Assembly (NCBI GenBank): GCA_015709575.1
Contig: CP054190.1
Span: 1-64,000 of the forward strand
DNA: 64,000 nt
Direction: 5' to 3'
Origin: Planctomycetia bacterium
GTDB taxonomy: Bacteria; Planctomycetota; Phycisphaerae; UBA1845; Fen-1342
Shown: positions 28,990 to 38,915 of the stretch, piece by piece
Numbering within the stretch: position 1 is the first letter of the stretch
Layout: the number at the start of each line of letters is the position of its first letter
Translations under genes and position numbers: made by a program
Notes under the pieces: generated by a model
Seen by the model: the letters and a program-made list of their open reading frames with translations, nothing else
Told to the model about the DNA's origin: nothing
Databases searched by the model: none

Positions 28990-31896
28990 TTACGGCTTGC
29001 GGAGCGATTCCGCAGCCGGCTCATCCGCCACGTTCGACTCGCCGGCCGGACGCAGCGCTTCGATCTTGGGCGTCAGCCCGCGATCGGTCCGCGCCTCGCC
29101 GCCCGAACGCAGCACGTCGTACTGGATCGTGGCGCTCTCCTCGCGACCGTTCGCATCGCTCTGGCCCACGAGGTTGCCGCCCGCACTGCTCTTCGTGCCG
29201 CCCTGGAAAGTCAGGTGCGTCGCCTGCACGCCGAGAATCGCGGCATTAATCGCCTGGCACGGCGGGTGAGACACGCCGTCCACGCGGTACTTGCCCGCGT
29301 CCGTCTGGAGGTTGGAGCGCAGGAAGTGGTTCGGAATCGCCGTCACCCGCGACAGCAGCCGCTGATCCCAGCAGCTGATGCAGTACTCGGTGTTGGAGAA
29401 CTGAACCTCGTTCTCGTTCCAGATGTTGAACTTGGCCTTGGTCTTCACCGGGCCGGTGGTTTCCTGGCGCAGATCGGCCGAGGCCGGATGCAGCACCAGC
29501 TCCGTGTCCAGATCAGCCGGTGCGACGATCACGCCGGCCGCGTTGCGCTGCGACAGCGCCGACGGACCCGGCGGATTGCCTTGCGGCGGATTCGACGCGA
29601 AGAACTGCCCGAGCAGCACCGCCGGAGCGTAGTCGTACTGGAAGCCGTCCATGTCGAGGCGGCCCGGCCGGACTTCCGCCAGGCAGCAGACGCCGTTGGC
29701 GTCGTACTCGATGCAATCCAGCGGCTGTGCGCCATGGTCGCCGCAGCGAATCTGGAACGCCCACGGCGCGTACTCCCACGCCGTCGCATCGGCGTAGTTC
29801 AGTACCGTCGCCTTGCCCGACAGGTGGTTCCAGCGGATCTCGCGGTCAAACGCATCGACCGCCCACGCCAGCAGATAGCCGCGCAGCACGCGATCCGCGC
29901 TGCCGTCCGGATCGGGGCGACCCGGCGGATTGCCGCTGTCGAGAGCATGGAACGGCACCACGCCCTTCGGCAGACCGGTCGCACTGGACCACCAGGTCGG
30001 CTCGTTCTGCGTCAGGTGGATGATGTTGTCGGCCTTGTTGCAGCCCGGATGCCCGCGCTCGCCGCCGGCCGGAGCCGTCTGCGGATCGCCATTGATGAAG
30101 TAGAGCTGCACGCTCACCGGCGCCGGGTAATCATTCGTCAACTCGATGAAGGTGTCCTGGATCAGCCGCCACTGGCCGCCGATCTGCCGCCACCGCAGCT
30201 CGATCTTCGAGTACTGCAGCAGGCTGCCCTTCTGATCGATCACGCCAGTCGGCGCGTTGCGGACCGTCACGTTCGCCGAGCAGCGGCTGATGTTGCCGCA
30301 GCCGTCATCCGCCGTCCACGTCACCGTCGTCGTCGTGCCGTACGCAAAACCGCATTCCGGCGCGTCATTCGTGATCGAGATGTTGCTCCGGCAGTTGTCA
30401 GTCGCCGTTGCGCTGTTCAGCCAGTCCAGCAGATCCGGATTGCAGATGAAATCGCCACGGTCCACCGTGATGTCGCCGGGGCAGGTCAGCACCGGCGGCG
30501 TGTCGTCCACGATCCTAAATGCTCTAGAATCAAAGAACGAATTCCCGCACAGATCCCTTGCAGACACGAAGAACGTGACGTCTGCGAAGCAGGCACCCGG
30601 GTTGCCGCGAATCGAACCGATGAACCGCACGACGCAGTCGTCGCCATCCGGTGTCACATCGAAGACATAGCCCGGCACGAAGGTGCCGCCAGTAACAGAA
30701 ATAACGCCAGTCAACCCCGTGCCGCAATCAATCCCGCAGTCCGTGACCCGCGCGGTCAGATCCAGACGGGAAATGCAATTCTCATCGTATGTAGCTTCAA
30801 AAGTGCCCCCGAACGAAATGTCCGGCGGCTGCGTGTCGCGAACCTCAATCAGGTACGAGCACGAGGCGGAATTCCCGGCGTCGTCCGTCCCGGTCCAGGT
30901 GTAGAACTCGTCGTAGTTGTTCGGGCAGTCCGGATCACGCCGAATGCCGCTGATCGCGGTCATAAACACGTCATCGTCGCAATTGTCCTCCGCCGTCACC
31001 GTCGGAATCGCGGGCAGCGGATCGCCGCATTCGATGGTCACCGTCGCGGGATCCGGGCAGCCGATCAGCGTCGGCGGCGTGCAGTCGCGCACCACCACCA
31101 GTCGCGTGAAACTCTCGGGGAACTCGCCGTTCGGGATCGTGATGATCACCTGCGTCGAGCCCAGCGGGTACGGTCCCGGCGGCGTGCAGTTCGCCGTCGC
31201 ATCACCGGAGAGATCGAAGCACGTCGTCGAACCGCTAGTGCAGTTCGCATCGGCACAGATGTAGATAATCACGTCCGCCAGGCACGCGCGGCAGACCGCC
31301 TCGACGCCGGCCACGTTCGGCGCTTCGCCGTACGAGCCGCCCGTCGCGGCCGAGCAAGCCTGCATGTAGCTGCGGCCGCTGGTCGTCGGGCTGACGCCGA
31401 TCGCGCAGATGCGGATGCCCTCGGCCGCGGCGCCCGTACACGAGGCGACTTCGTCGCCCGGCTCGTTGTCCACGCCGTCGCTGATGAGAAAGATAATGTC
31501 GTCGTCATTTGGCGATTCAGGCGCGTTGAGGATCTGCCGGGCCAGGTCGAGGGCGTCCTGGATGTCTGTCGTACCGCCGCGCAGCGGGTGCGTCGGCGCC
31601 GTGTTGAGAGCCGCCTGGATTCCCGGGAGATTGCCCGGGGTGATCGGCGTCAGCGGCAGAATCACCGCCGCGTCCGTACCGAACACGATCACGCCGAGAC
31701 GCACCGCGCCATCCTGCGGAATAAGCTGCGGATCGCTCATGCAGCCGAACACGCCATTGACTTCGATCTGCACATCCGCAGCCGTAATGCTGCCGGAGAT
31801 ATCCAGACAGAAGATGATGTCGGTGGCCCACGCTCGGGCCGAGCCGACCGACAACGCGACAAGCGCTGTCATTGCCAAACAGACTCGCTGAAACAT
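28990..31896 (-). CDS. Secreted VWA-domain protein with HYR/Ig-like repeats
   Basis: 968 residues. Signal peptide (LAMTALVALSVGSARAWA), then a von Willebrand A domain with MIDAS residues DISGS (about 32-36), the GGTTDIQDALD Thr and FLISDGVDN. Three Cys-rich HYR-type beta-sandwich units follow (PPTLIGCPDPATVTIECGD, PPDISFGGTFEATYDENC, PPVLTCPGDITVDRGD). The C-terminal 400 residues are unrecognised, with paired Cys (YCISCWDQ). There is no dockerin tail or PEP-CTERM. Likely a large calcium- or ligand-binding surface protein. Confidence 0.87.
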   Translation of the reverse strand: MFQRVCLAMTALVALSVGSARAWATDIIFCLDISGSITAADVQIEVNGVFGCMSDPQLIPQDGAVRLGVIVFGTDAAVILPLTPITPGNLPGIQAALNTAPTHPLRGGTTDIQDALDLARQILNAPESPNDDDIIFLISDGVDNEPGDEVASCTGAAAEGIRICAIGVSPTTSGRSYMQACSAATGGSYGEAPNVAGVEAVCRACLADVIIYICADANCTSGSTTCFDLSGDATANCTPPGPYPLGSTQVIITIPNGEFPESFTRLVVVRDCTPPTLIGCPDPATVTIECGDPLPAIPTVTAEDNCDDDVFMTAISGIRRDPDCPNNYDEFYTWTGTDDAGNSASCSYLIEVRDTQPPDISFGGTFEATYDENCISRLDLTARVTDCGIDCGTGLTGVISVTGGTFVPGYVFDVTPDGDDCVVRFIGSIRGNPGACFADVTFFVSARDLCGNSFFDSRAFRIVDDTPPVLTCPGDITVDRGDFICNPDLLDWLNSATATDNCRSNISITNDAPECGFAYGTTTTVTWTADDGCGNISRCSANVTVRNAPTGVIDQKGSLLQYSKIELRWRQIGGQWRLIQDTFIELTNDYPAPVSVQLYFINGDPQTAPAGGERGHPGCNKADNIIHLTQNEPTWWSSATGLPKGVVPFHALDSGNPPGRPDPDGSADRVLRGYLLAWAVDAFDREIRWNHLSGKATVLNYADATAWEYAPWAFQIRCGDHGAQPLDCIEYDANGVCCLAEVRPGRLDMDGFQYDYAPAVLLGQFFASNPPQGNPPGPSALSQRNAAGVIVAPADLDTELVLHPASADLRQETTGPVKTKAKFNIWNENEVQFSNTEYCISCWDQRLLSRVTAIPNHFLRSNLQTDAGKYRVDGVSHPPCQAINAAILGVQATHLTFQGGTKSSAGGNLVGQSDANGREESATIQYDVLRSGGEARTDRGLTPKIEALRPAGESNVADEPAAESLRKP

Positions 31897-32356
31897 GAAC
31901 TGACCCTCCAGGTCGCGACGAGATGTTCCGCCGGACGCCCACGTTCTGTGAACGACGGACCCCGCGGGTCGCCGTTCGCCTCTTTACTGGTGCAAACGCC
32001 TCGCAGCCCGGCCTCGCGGCCGAACCGCACCTCACGACGCCCGGCAGCGACGGCGCGCAACCGCCGACTTCGAGCGACCGATCATCATGCTTCGCGATCG
32101 AGCTAGAACGATCTGCCCCGGGAAATGCTGGAACGGATCGCGTCTACCCATCCGACGCCGTGCAGCCTACCGAACCACCCCCCCGGCGTCAATCCACAAG
32201 TCCCCAAAAATGTTAGTTTATGGGCCTGGCGCATAGGTTTCGGGCCGAATATCGGCCCGCAACACCGCCCGACCGACGGGCGCATCATCAATCCCCCAAT
32301 AGACTTGTGAACCGGTTTCGGCCGACCCGTTCGCACGCGGTCCCGAATGGCCGCGA
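31897..32356. other. Intergenic region with hairpin 32241-32259
   Basis: 460 nt between the VWA gene start (31896) and the solA-like stop (32357), both leftward. A perfect hairpin CGGGCCGA-ATA-TCGGCCCG at 32241-32259, about 100 nt after solA, may be its terminator. The interval 32190-32235 is AT-richer and could hold the VWA-gene promoter, but no clean -35/-10 is seen. Confidence 0.45.
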
Positions 32357-33487
32357 TCACGCAAATCTCGAAGCCCGCAGAAATTCCATCGATTCGCGCG
32401 GCGCACCGCCCAACGCTCGAGTCGCCAGTTCGTCACCGATCACGGAAGCAAACTTGAACCCGTGCCCGCTGAAGCCGCACGCAACGTGAATGTTCGGCGC
32501 ATCGGCCAACGCATCCACCACGAAGTGCCCGTCCGGCGACATCGTGTACATGCACACCGAGTGTCGCTGCACGCGCGGCGACACGCCCGGCATGAACTCC
32601 GTCACAAACCGCGCCACCCGCACGATGTCCGCCGCATCCACCGAGCGATCCAACGAATCCGCATTCGCCACGGGCTGCCGGCCGCTGTGCTCCGCGATCT
32701 TGATCTCCCCCGGCCGGATCGACGGAAAGCCGTAGAAGAACCCGTCGCTCGTCTCCGCGCAGAACGCCGGAAAGCCGCCGACCGCGGAGTAGCGATCGTC
32801 GTCACACCCAAACCACAACTGCACCTTGCGCCGCACCTCCAGCCGCCCCGCCCACGCTGTCAGCCGCGACGCCGTCCACGGACCGGCCGTCACCACCAGC
32901 GCACCCGCCGCGATCCGCCCACCCTCCGTCGTCACTTCGATCGAGCCGTCCCCCAGGCGCCGCCACTCGCGAACCGGCGCGCCGAATCGCAGCTCCGCCC
33001 CGCGCGACGCGGCCAGCGCCAGGTGCGCACGCACGCACTCCTCCACCCGCAGGAACCCCGCATCCGCCTCATGCAGCCCGACCATGTCCGGCGCCGCGCG
33101 GATCATCCCAAACCGCCCGCGCAGCGCAGCCGCGTCGAGCGGCTCGATCGCCAACCGATGCTCGCGCGCCGCCCGCTGAACCCCCGAAATCACCTCCCCG
33201 TCTGGCGCACCGACGAGCAGCAGCCCGCAGCGCGAGATCAGCGGCCGCGCCGAGCTGTCCGCCAGCTCGTCCCACAGGCGATAGGCCTCGTTCAACAGCG
33301 GCACGTAATCCGGGTGCTCAAAGTACGCGCGGCGGATGATCCGCGTTTCGCCATGGGAGCTGCCCCGGTCGTGCGCCGGTGTGAACTGCTCCAGCCCCAG
33401 CACCCGCGCGCCCCGCCGCGCCAGGTGCGCGCAGGCGGCGCTGCCCATGCCGCCCAACCCGATCACGATGGCGTCGTACGTTTTCAC
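32357..33487 (-). CDS. solA: N-methyl-L-tryptophan oxidase / monomeric sarcosine oxidase family
   Basis: 376 residues; flavin-dependent oxidation of a secondary amine, giving H2O2. Dinucleotide motif VIGLGGMGSAA at the N-terminus, then SSHGETRIIRRAYFEHPDY (family signature) and GFSGHGFKFAS near the end. The flavin-linking cysteine is likely in SVCMYTMSPDGHF. The substrate could be N-methyltryptophan, sarcosine or another N-methyl amine; the sequence does not decide. The gene symbol reflects the family name, not demonstrated activity. Confidence 0.9.
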   Translation of the reverse strand: MKTYDAIVIGLGGMGSAACAHLARRGARVLGLEQFTPAHDRGSSHGETRIIRRAYFEHPDYVPLLNEAYRLWDELADSSARPLISRCGLLLVGAPDGEVISGVQRAAREHRLAIEPLDAAALRGRFGMIRAAPDMVGLHEADAGFLRVEECVRAHLALAASRGAELRFGAPVREWRRLGDGSIEVTTEGGRIAAGALVVTAGPWTASRLTAWAGRLEVRRKVQLWFGCDDDRYSAVGGFPAFCAETSDGFFYGFPSIRPGEIKIAEHSGRQPVANADSLDRSVDAADIVRVARFVTEFMPGVSPRVQRHSVCMYTMSPDGHFVVDALADAPNIHVACGFSGHGFKFASVIGDELATRALGGAPRESMEFLRASRFA

Positions 33488-33590
33488 GCGCTGCTCACTC
33501 CGGGCGGCTCGCCTCGCTCTTCATCCCGCGATCGTCGCCGCAGCGCGGACGGTGGCTCTGTCGAGTCTGCGCGCCGGTGCAGCGCTGCGA

Positions 33591-35240
33591 CTACGGCAAC
33601 GCGGCTGCGATCGGCATGCGCCGCCCGAAGCCGAAGGCGCGGCTCGTAACCTTCAACCCCGGCGCGGCCTGGCGGCGCTTGTACTCGCTGAGGTGGATCA
33701 TCCGCACCACCCGCGCTACCAGCGCCGCGTCGAACCCTTCCGCGATCAGCGCCGCCGGATCCGCAAGCTGCTCCTCGTACCGCTCCAGCAGCCGGTCCAG
33801 CAGGTCATACGGCGGCAGCGTGTCCTGGTCGGTCTGGTTCGGGCGCAACTCGGCGGACGGCGGCTTGTCGAGCGAGCTGCGCGGGATCAACTCGCGTCCG
33901 GCACGCCCATTGACGTGCCGCGCCAACCGATACACCAGCGTCTTGGGAACGTCGCTGATCACCGCCAGCCCGCCGCACATGTCGCCGTAGAGCGTGCAAT
34001 ACCCGACCGCCAGCTCGCTCTTGTTGCCGGTCGTCAGCAGCAGCTCGCCGAACTTGTTCGACAGCGCCATCAGGATCAGCCCGCGCGCCCGCGCCTGCAC
34101 GTTCTCCTCCGTCACGTCCGCCGCACGACCGACGAACACCTCCGCCATCGTTCGCTCCGCCGCCGCGTGCAGTGGCTCAATCGGGATCGTGTCAAAGCGC
34201 ATGCCCAGGTTGGCAGCCAGCGCCGCCGCGTCGCGCACGCTGTGATCGCTGCTGAAGCGGCTCGGCATGGACACGCCGCGGACGTTCGCCGCGCCCAGCG
34301 CCTCTGCCGCCAACGCAGCGACCAGCGCGGAATCAATCCCGCCCGAAAGCCCCAGCACCGCTCTCCTGAAGCAGCATTTGCGGGCGTAGTCGCGGACTCC
34401 CAGCACCAGCGCGTCGTGCACTTCGGCGTCGTCGATCCCCGTTGGCAGCGCCGGCAGCGCTGCCGCGCTCGCAATGCCGCCCAGGTCCACAAAGCACGTC
34501 GATTCGGCGAACGACGGCGCCCGCTGCACGCACGCGCCCGCCGCGTTCACCACGCAGCTCGCGCCGTCAAAGATCAACTCGTCATTCGCCCCGACCTGGT
34601 TCACGAACACGATCGGCCGGCCGATCGCGCGCGCCTGCCGTGCCAGCAATTCCTGCCGCCGGGCCCGCTTTCCCGCCCAATAGGGGGATGCGGAGACGTT
34701 GATCAGCACTTCCGCCCCCGCAACGGCCAGCTCCGCCAGCGGGTCGCAGGCATACAGTGGCCGCTCCAGCACCGCCTCGCGGCTCCAGAGGTCCTCACAG
34801 ACGGTCAGCCCAAGCGATACGCCCTCCAGCGTGACCGGCTGTTGCGGCTCCCCCGGCTCGAAATAGCGAACTTCGTCAAACACGTCGTAGGTCGGCAGCA
34901 GCCGCTTCCGCCGCACCGCGACCACCCGCCCGCCATCCAGCAGCGCCACGCTGTTGTAGACCGGCCGCCCCACCGGCCGCTCGTTCGGCTCGGCGAACCC
35001 GACAACCGCGGCGATGCCGCGCGTGTGCCCGGCCAGTTCATTGAGCGCTGCCAGGTTGCGGGCGATCACCTCGCGCCGCAGCAGCAGATCCTTGGCCGGA
35101 TAGCCGAGAATCGCCTGTTCACAGAACACGGCCAGCCGCGCGCCCGCGGCACGAGCCTCATCCAGACGGGAGATCAGGGCGGCGGTGTTTTCGGCGATTG
35201 CGCCGATGGTCGGATTGGTCTGAACGAGGGCGATCTTCAC
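33591..35240 (-). CDS. nadE: Glutamine-dependent NAD+ synthase (NadE)
   Basis: 549 residues; converts deamido-NAD to NAD. N-terminal nitrilase-type glutaminase with triad Glu (CEQAILGYP, about 42), Lys (VRRKRLLPTYDVFDE) and Cys (TVCEDLWS). C-terminal synthetase with P-loop LSGGIDSAL, then MPSRFSSDHS and LLTTGNKSE (ammonia/ATP sites). Full length for the two-domain form. It lies 80 nt upstream of nothing metabolic; the DAHP synthase gene precedes it on the same strand. nadB at 54 kb is the other NAD gene here. Confidence 0.96.
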   Translation of the reverse strand: MKIALVQTNPTIGAIAENTAALISRLDEARAAGARLAVFCEQAILGYPAKDLLLRREVIARNLAALNELAGHTRGIAAVVGFAEPNERPVGRPVYNSVALLDGGRVVAVRRKRLLPTYDVFDEVRYFEPGEPQQPVTLEGVSLGLTVCEDLWSREAVLERPLYACDPLAELAVAGAEVLINVSASPYWAGKRARRQELLARQARAIGRPIVFVNQVGANDELIFDGASCVVNAAGACVQRAPSFAESTCFVDLGGIASAAALPALPTGIDDAEVHDALVLGVRDYARKCCFRRAVLGLSGGIDSALVAALAAEALGAANVRGVSMPSRFSSDHSVRDAAALAANLGMRFDTIPIEPLHAAAERTMAEVFVGRAADVTEENVQARARGLILMALSNKFGELLLTTGNKSELAVGYCTLYGDMCGGLAVISDVPKTLVYRLARHVNGRAGRELIPRSSLDKPPSAELRPNQTDQDTLPPYDLLDRLLERYEEQLADPAALIAEGFDAALVARVVRMIHLSEYKRRQAAPGLKVTSRAFGFGRRMPIAAALP

Positions 35241-35319
35241 GCACGAAAATCCGGAGGAGGGCTGGCAAGCGCAACCGCGCCTGCCCAGGGTGAATTGTAT
35301 TCCGCCGCCGCGCCGCCGG

Positions 35320-36336
35320 TCAGCGCACCTCGACGCCCAGCGCCGCCGCCACCGGCCGCAGCGCTTTGCACAGCGCCGCGAACTGCTCGAAGTTCAGCGA
35401 TTGAGCGCCGTCGGAAAGCGCGTGCGGCGGATCGGGGTGCACCTCGACCAGCAGCCCGTCCGCTCCCACCGCCAGCCCCGCCAGCGACATGGCCGGCACG
35501 AACTCGCTCTTTCCCGTGCCGTGACTGGGGTCTACCACCACCGGCAGATGCGAGAGCTTCTTCACTACCGGCACGATCGACAGGTCCAGCGTGTTGCGCG
35601 TGTGGTCGGCAAAAGTGCGCACCCCGCGCTCGCACAGGATCACCTGCCGGTTGTTGCCGCTCATCACGTACTCGGCCGCCATCAACCACTCTTCGAGCGT
35701 CGCGGCCAACCCGCGCTTGAGCAGCACCGGCTTGCGGCAGAGAGAGAGCCGCCGCAGCAGCGGGTAATTCTGCATGTTCCGCGCGCCGACCTGCAGGATG
35801 TCCGCGACTTCCTCCACCCGCCCGACGCTCTCGACGTCCATCACCTCGGTGACGATGCCCATCCCGGTCTCGGCCCGGGCGCGCGCCAGGTAGCGCAGTC
35901 CCTCCTCGCCCAGCCCCTGAAACGCATACGGGCTGGTGCGCGGCTTATACGCCCCGCCGCGCAGCAGGCGCACCCCCAGCGCCGCCAGCTTGTGTGCGGT
36001 TTCGAGAATCATTTTCTCGTTCTCAACCGAGCACGGCCCGCCGCAGAGCGTGAACCCGCCGCCGCCGATGGTCACGCCGCCGGCCGTGACAATCGTCGGC
36101 TCAGGATGTGTTTCACGGGAAACAAGTTTGTAGGGCGACGTGACGCGGATGACGTCGTCCACGCCCGGCATCATCGCCAGGATCTCGCGCCCCTCCGGCC
36201 CGCGGTTGCCGGTGATGCCGATCGCGGTGCGCAGCGCCCCGGGAATCACGTGCGGCGTGAATCCCATCGATTGAATCTGCGCAGCGACCGCGTCGATTTC
36301 CTGCGTCGTCGCCCCCTGTTTCATCACCACCAGCAT
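35320..36336 (-). CDS. aroF: 3-deoxy-7-phosphoheptulonate synthase, type AroF/AroA-I-beta
   Basis: 338 residues from ATG 36336 (GGAG about 9 nt upstream); an in-frame extension further upstream is low-complexity. First step of aromatic synthesis from PEP and erythrose-4-P. An N-terminal ferredoxin-like domain (LVVMKQGATTQEIDAVAAQI) precedes the barrel: GGPCSVENEKMI, GAYKPRTSPYAFQGLG, LQVGARNMQNY, KPVLLKRGLAATLEEW, DPSHGTGKSE and VEVHPDPPHALSDG. This is the short bacterial KDO8P-like class. It precedes nadE on the same strand, 79 nt away. Confidence 0.96.
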   Translation of the reverse strand: MLVVMKQGATTQEIDAVAAQIQSMGFTPHVIPGALRTAIGITGNRGPEGREILAMMPGVDDVIRVTSPYKLVSRETHPEPTIVTAGGVTIGGGGFTLCGGPCSVENEKMILETAHKLAALGVRLLRGGAYKPRTSPYAFQGLGEEGLRYLARARAETGMGIVTEVMDVESVGRVEEVADILQVGARNMQNYPLLRRLSLCRKPVLLKRGLAATLEEWLMAAEYVMSGNNRQVILCERGVRTFADHTRNTLDLSIVPVVKKLSHLPVVVDPSHGTGKSEFVPAMSLAGLAVGADGLLVEVHPDPPHALSDGAQSLNFEQFAALCKALRPVAAALGVEVR

Positions 36337-36454
36337 CCTGAGCGCTCCGGCCATCCGGCACGCGGCAGGTTGCGGCCGAAAGCTCGGCGCACCGCCACGA
36401 CGGCCGGACGCCGGGTAGCGTACGACCGGCCGAGCGGCGCGACAACGCGCCGCC

Positions 36455-36506
36455 GCGCGCGGCCGGACGGCGCAGCAGGGCGACGGTGCGCGCGGCCGGA
36501 CGGCGC
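36455..36506. repeat. 33-bp tandem repeat
   Basis: A 19-bp identical core (GCGCGCGGCCGGACGGCGC) occurs twice, 33 bp apart; a third, degraded unit seems to precede it near 36425. Origin unknown. Confidence 0.6.
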
Positions 36507-36751
36507 GACACCCCGCGAACCGGTCATTCCCGCGATGGCGGGAATCCAGTCGCGTAGGCTGGTGCTGAGCGCAGCGAAGCCCGGCATTAACCGGCAACCG
36601 TGCCGGTGCCACTGTCTCGAGCAGTGGTCTTCTCGTAACAGGCCGTCGCCGCTTGATCGGTCAGCACGTTGCTGCTTCCTCCACGAGCGCGTCGCGACCC
36701 GCGCCATCGCGCATTGCACAACCGCGCCTTCGCACATTTCCGGAGTTTGCC

Positions 36752-36779
36752 TTGCATCCCGCAAATTCCGTGTGATAAT
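36752..36779 (+). promoter_or_regulatory. Promoter of exported cassette A
   Basis: TTGCAT (36752-36757), 16-nt spacer, then an extended -10 TGTGATAAT (GATAAT 36774-36779). The same TTGCAT-16-GATAAT arrangement with the same TGT extension stands before cassette B (60237-60264), and that conservation between paralogues is the main support. Confidence 0.65.
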
Positions 36780-36913
36780 TCAATGGGCCGGGCACCAGCT
36801 GCAAGGGCCGTGAAGAAGGGTTGTTCCGACCGGCGATATCAAACGCCGCCCCGGTCCGGCGGTTTCGGTTGCCGCGGCTTTCCGAACCGGCGCGCGTTCA
36901 GGGAGGATGTGAC

Positions 36914-38915
36914 ATGGGGTTTCGTCGTGAGTTCGCCATTGTTCTCGTTCTGTTCGGGTTGGGGGGGGCAGCCGCGCGCTAGCGCAGCTTGACCCTGCCG
37001 ACCCATGGCCGACATTTGGTCAGGACGAGCGGAACACGTTCCGCGGGCCTCACTATGGACCGCATTCGGTTCCGGAATTGCGCTGGTGGGCGTTTGCGGG
37101 ACGGGGTGTCAACTTCAGCAGCCAGGACAGCGTGCGCGCCGGTGCGGCGGTTGCAAAGATCAACGGGTACGTGTTGTGCTGGTTCCGGGAAACGAGTCGA
37201 CCGGGCCCGTTCTTCGCGTGTTTCGGTTCCATCCGTGCAGCGCGAGCTACAACCCGCTGACCGCGGCAGCCGAGCCATTCACCACCATCACCTTGGCCGC
37301 ATCGACCGGGTGCAGCGAGGCCAATCCTGCAGACGAGTGCATTGCATCCACACCGCTCGTGTATCGTCACTCCGACGGTCGCGCAATCGTGGTCGTGCAG
37401 ACGTCGAAGCGATTGCGGGCATACGACATCGATCTCATCAATCCGGCGTCGATCTGTGCGCCCACGCCCTATACGGCCGACCCCCTTTGGGTCTTTCCGC
37501 CGGTCTCGGGCGTCGGCGCGGCGACGTTCGGCAGCATCGCATGTTCACCGACGATCGGCACTCACCGTCATGGATCGCCATCACCGACGAGCGTTTTTGC
37601 GATCGGCCGCTTGAATGGGGACGCGGCCGTGCAGCTCGTCGCGCTTGATCCCGACACCGGTGCGCTCAGTTGGAGCCCGATGTTTTTGCGGAATGGCGAT
37701 GGCGGGCTTACGACACCGGCGATCGGACCGGCGATTGACAGCCTCGCGCCGGAGCAGACGCTGAATTTCGTCTATGTGACGTGCAAGCACGATGGGGGAG
37801 GTCCAGGCCCCACTGACGATTTCTTTGCCGTTCTGGCTGACGGCAGCCTGAAGTTTGGTCGGAGGATTACGTCAGGCGGAGGACAACAGGGAACGTACGC
37901 GTCACCGGGTGTTCAGGACGTGACACACAATGTCATCGTCCCTGCCGACAAGATGAAGATCGTGAGCTACGACAACGAGATCCCCTGGTTCACTGGGGAG
38001 CTGGCGCTTCGCTGGGAGGTTCCTTCGACGCGATTCAACTCACTTGACTTCGTGTCGGCGAGCGCTGGACTCTTCCGTGACGGAAACTTCAGCGTATGGG
38101 CTGAGTCCACGGGATGGCGGCTACTGTATTCGGATCCACCACCCCCGCTTCCTAACGAGGTGCTGGGAGCCGCGGGCAAGAACGGCGACAAGTGGGGCGG
38201 GCCTGCTCTCGACTCCTTCGAACGCGCGTTCAGCGCATCGCCCGCCAGCCTCGTCATGGCCGACCGCAATGAAGTAACTGTCGATCCCGGGACATTCATA
38301 CAGTCCTCCGATCCGCCGACACCGCGCATAGTCCCCGCTTGGACAGATACGCATGGGCGGCGGCGGTCATACAATCCGCCGACTGACTTGGTCGGCGATA
38401 CGGTCAACCTGCGCCAGCCACACTTCTCTCATCCGGCGATCGACGAGGACGGCACGATCATCGTCTGCAACGACGGATTCGTCATGGCGCTTCGCCCGGT
38501 CCGCGGCGACATGAACGGAGACGGATGTCGCAACAACCACGACACAGACGCTTTCATTCAGATCATGTTTGATCTGCCTGGGTGGGAGGCGACCGTGGGC
38601 GATGAGTTCGGTGTCAATACCATCGGCGTCTGTGACTGCAACAACGACGGTCTGTGCAATTTCTTTGACATCGACTGCTTTGCAGACCTGATCATCAACC
38701 AGCCGGTGTGCCTGTACGGAGATCTCGATGACGGCATCGGCGGGCCTCCGACGGGCACCGAGAGTTTCGCCACCGGCTTGAGCGAATCCGGGATGTCGGA
38801 CACGAGCGATGCGGAGACGGAGTGCGGGATGACGGAACTGGAGCTTGCCGAATTCCAGGCCCGGATGGACTTCCTGCGGGCGTACTTCGGCCTCACGCCG
38901 GGAGGTGGCCAGTGA
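36914..38915 (+). CDS. Exported beta-propeller-like protein with dockerin-like pair, apparently frameshifted (cassette A gene 1)
   Basis: ATG 36914 is preceded by GGGAGG and starts a signal peptide (MGFRREFAIVLVLFGLGG). In frame this ends at TAG 36980-36982 after 22 residues. One added base in the 8-G tract (36961-36968) restores SRALA-QLDPADPW, with an ideal signal-peptidase site. A second shift is needed near 37163, where VAKING must join RVVLVPGNES. Downstream, PQQ-propeller-like stretches (LVALDPDTGALSW) and two repeats (RGDMNGDGCRNNHDTDAF, CNNDGLCNFFDIDCF) follow. Paralogue of 58166-60138. The largest uninterrupted frame begins near 37170. Confidence 0.8.

Larger units (their letters stand above)
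36337..36913. other. Divergent intergenic region with tandem repeat and REP-like hairpin
   Basis: 577 nt between the DAHP synthase start (36336, -) and cassette A (36914, +). A 33-bp GC-rich unit is repeated (GCGCGCGGCCGGACGGCGC at 36455-36473 and again 36488-36506). A hairpin ATTCCCGC-GATG-GCGGGAAT (36526-36545) resembles the widespread bacterial 'CATTCCCGC' palindrome. The cassette A promoter follows at 36752-36779. Confidence 0.65.

Noticed and set aside
28975..32106. A 1043-residue frame on the + strand opposite the VWA gene
   Set aside because: Arg/Ala/His-rich composition typical of an antisense shadow in high GC; the minus strand has a coherent VWA/HYR protein with signal peptide.
35320..36612. 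Extended N-terminus for the DAHP synthase starting at 36612
   Set aside because: The extra 92 residues are repetitive Arg/Pro/Ala sequence read through the tandem repeat and hairpin; ATG 36336 has a Shine-Dalgarno and matches the family start.
36337..36913. Insertion sequence as the cause of the cassette duplication
   Set aside because: Only short tandem and REP-like repeats are seen; no transposase, terminal inverted repeats or target-site duplications.
36980..36982. UGA-type recoding at the early stop of cassettes A and B
   Set aside because: The stop is TAG and the downstream sequence is in another frame, so selenocysteine does not apply; slippage at the G tract is the simpler reading.
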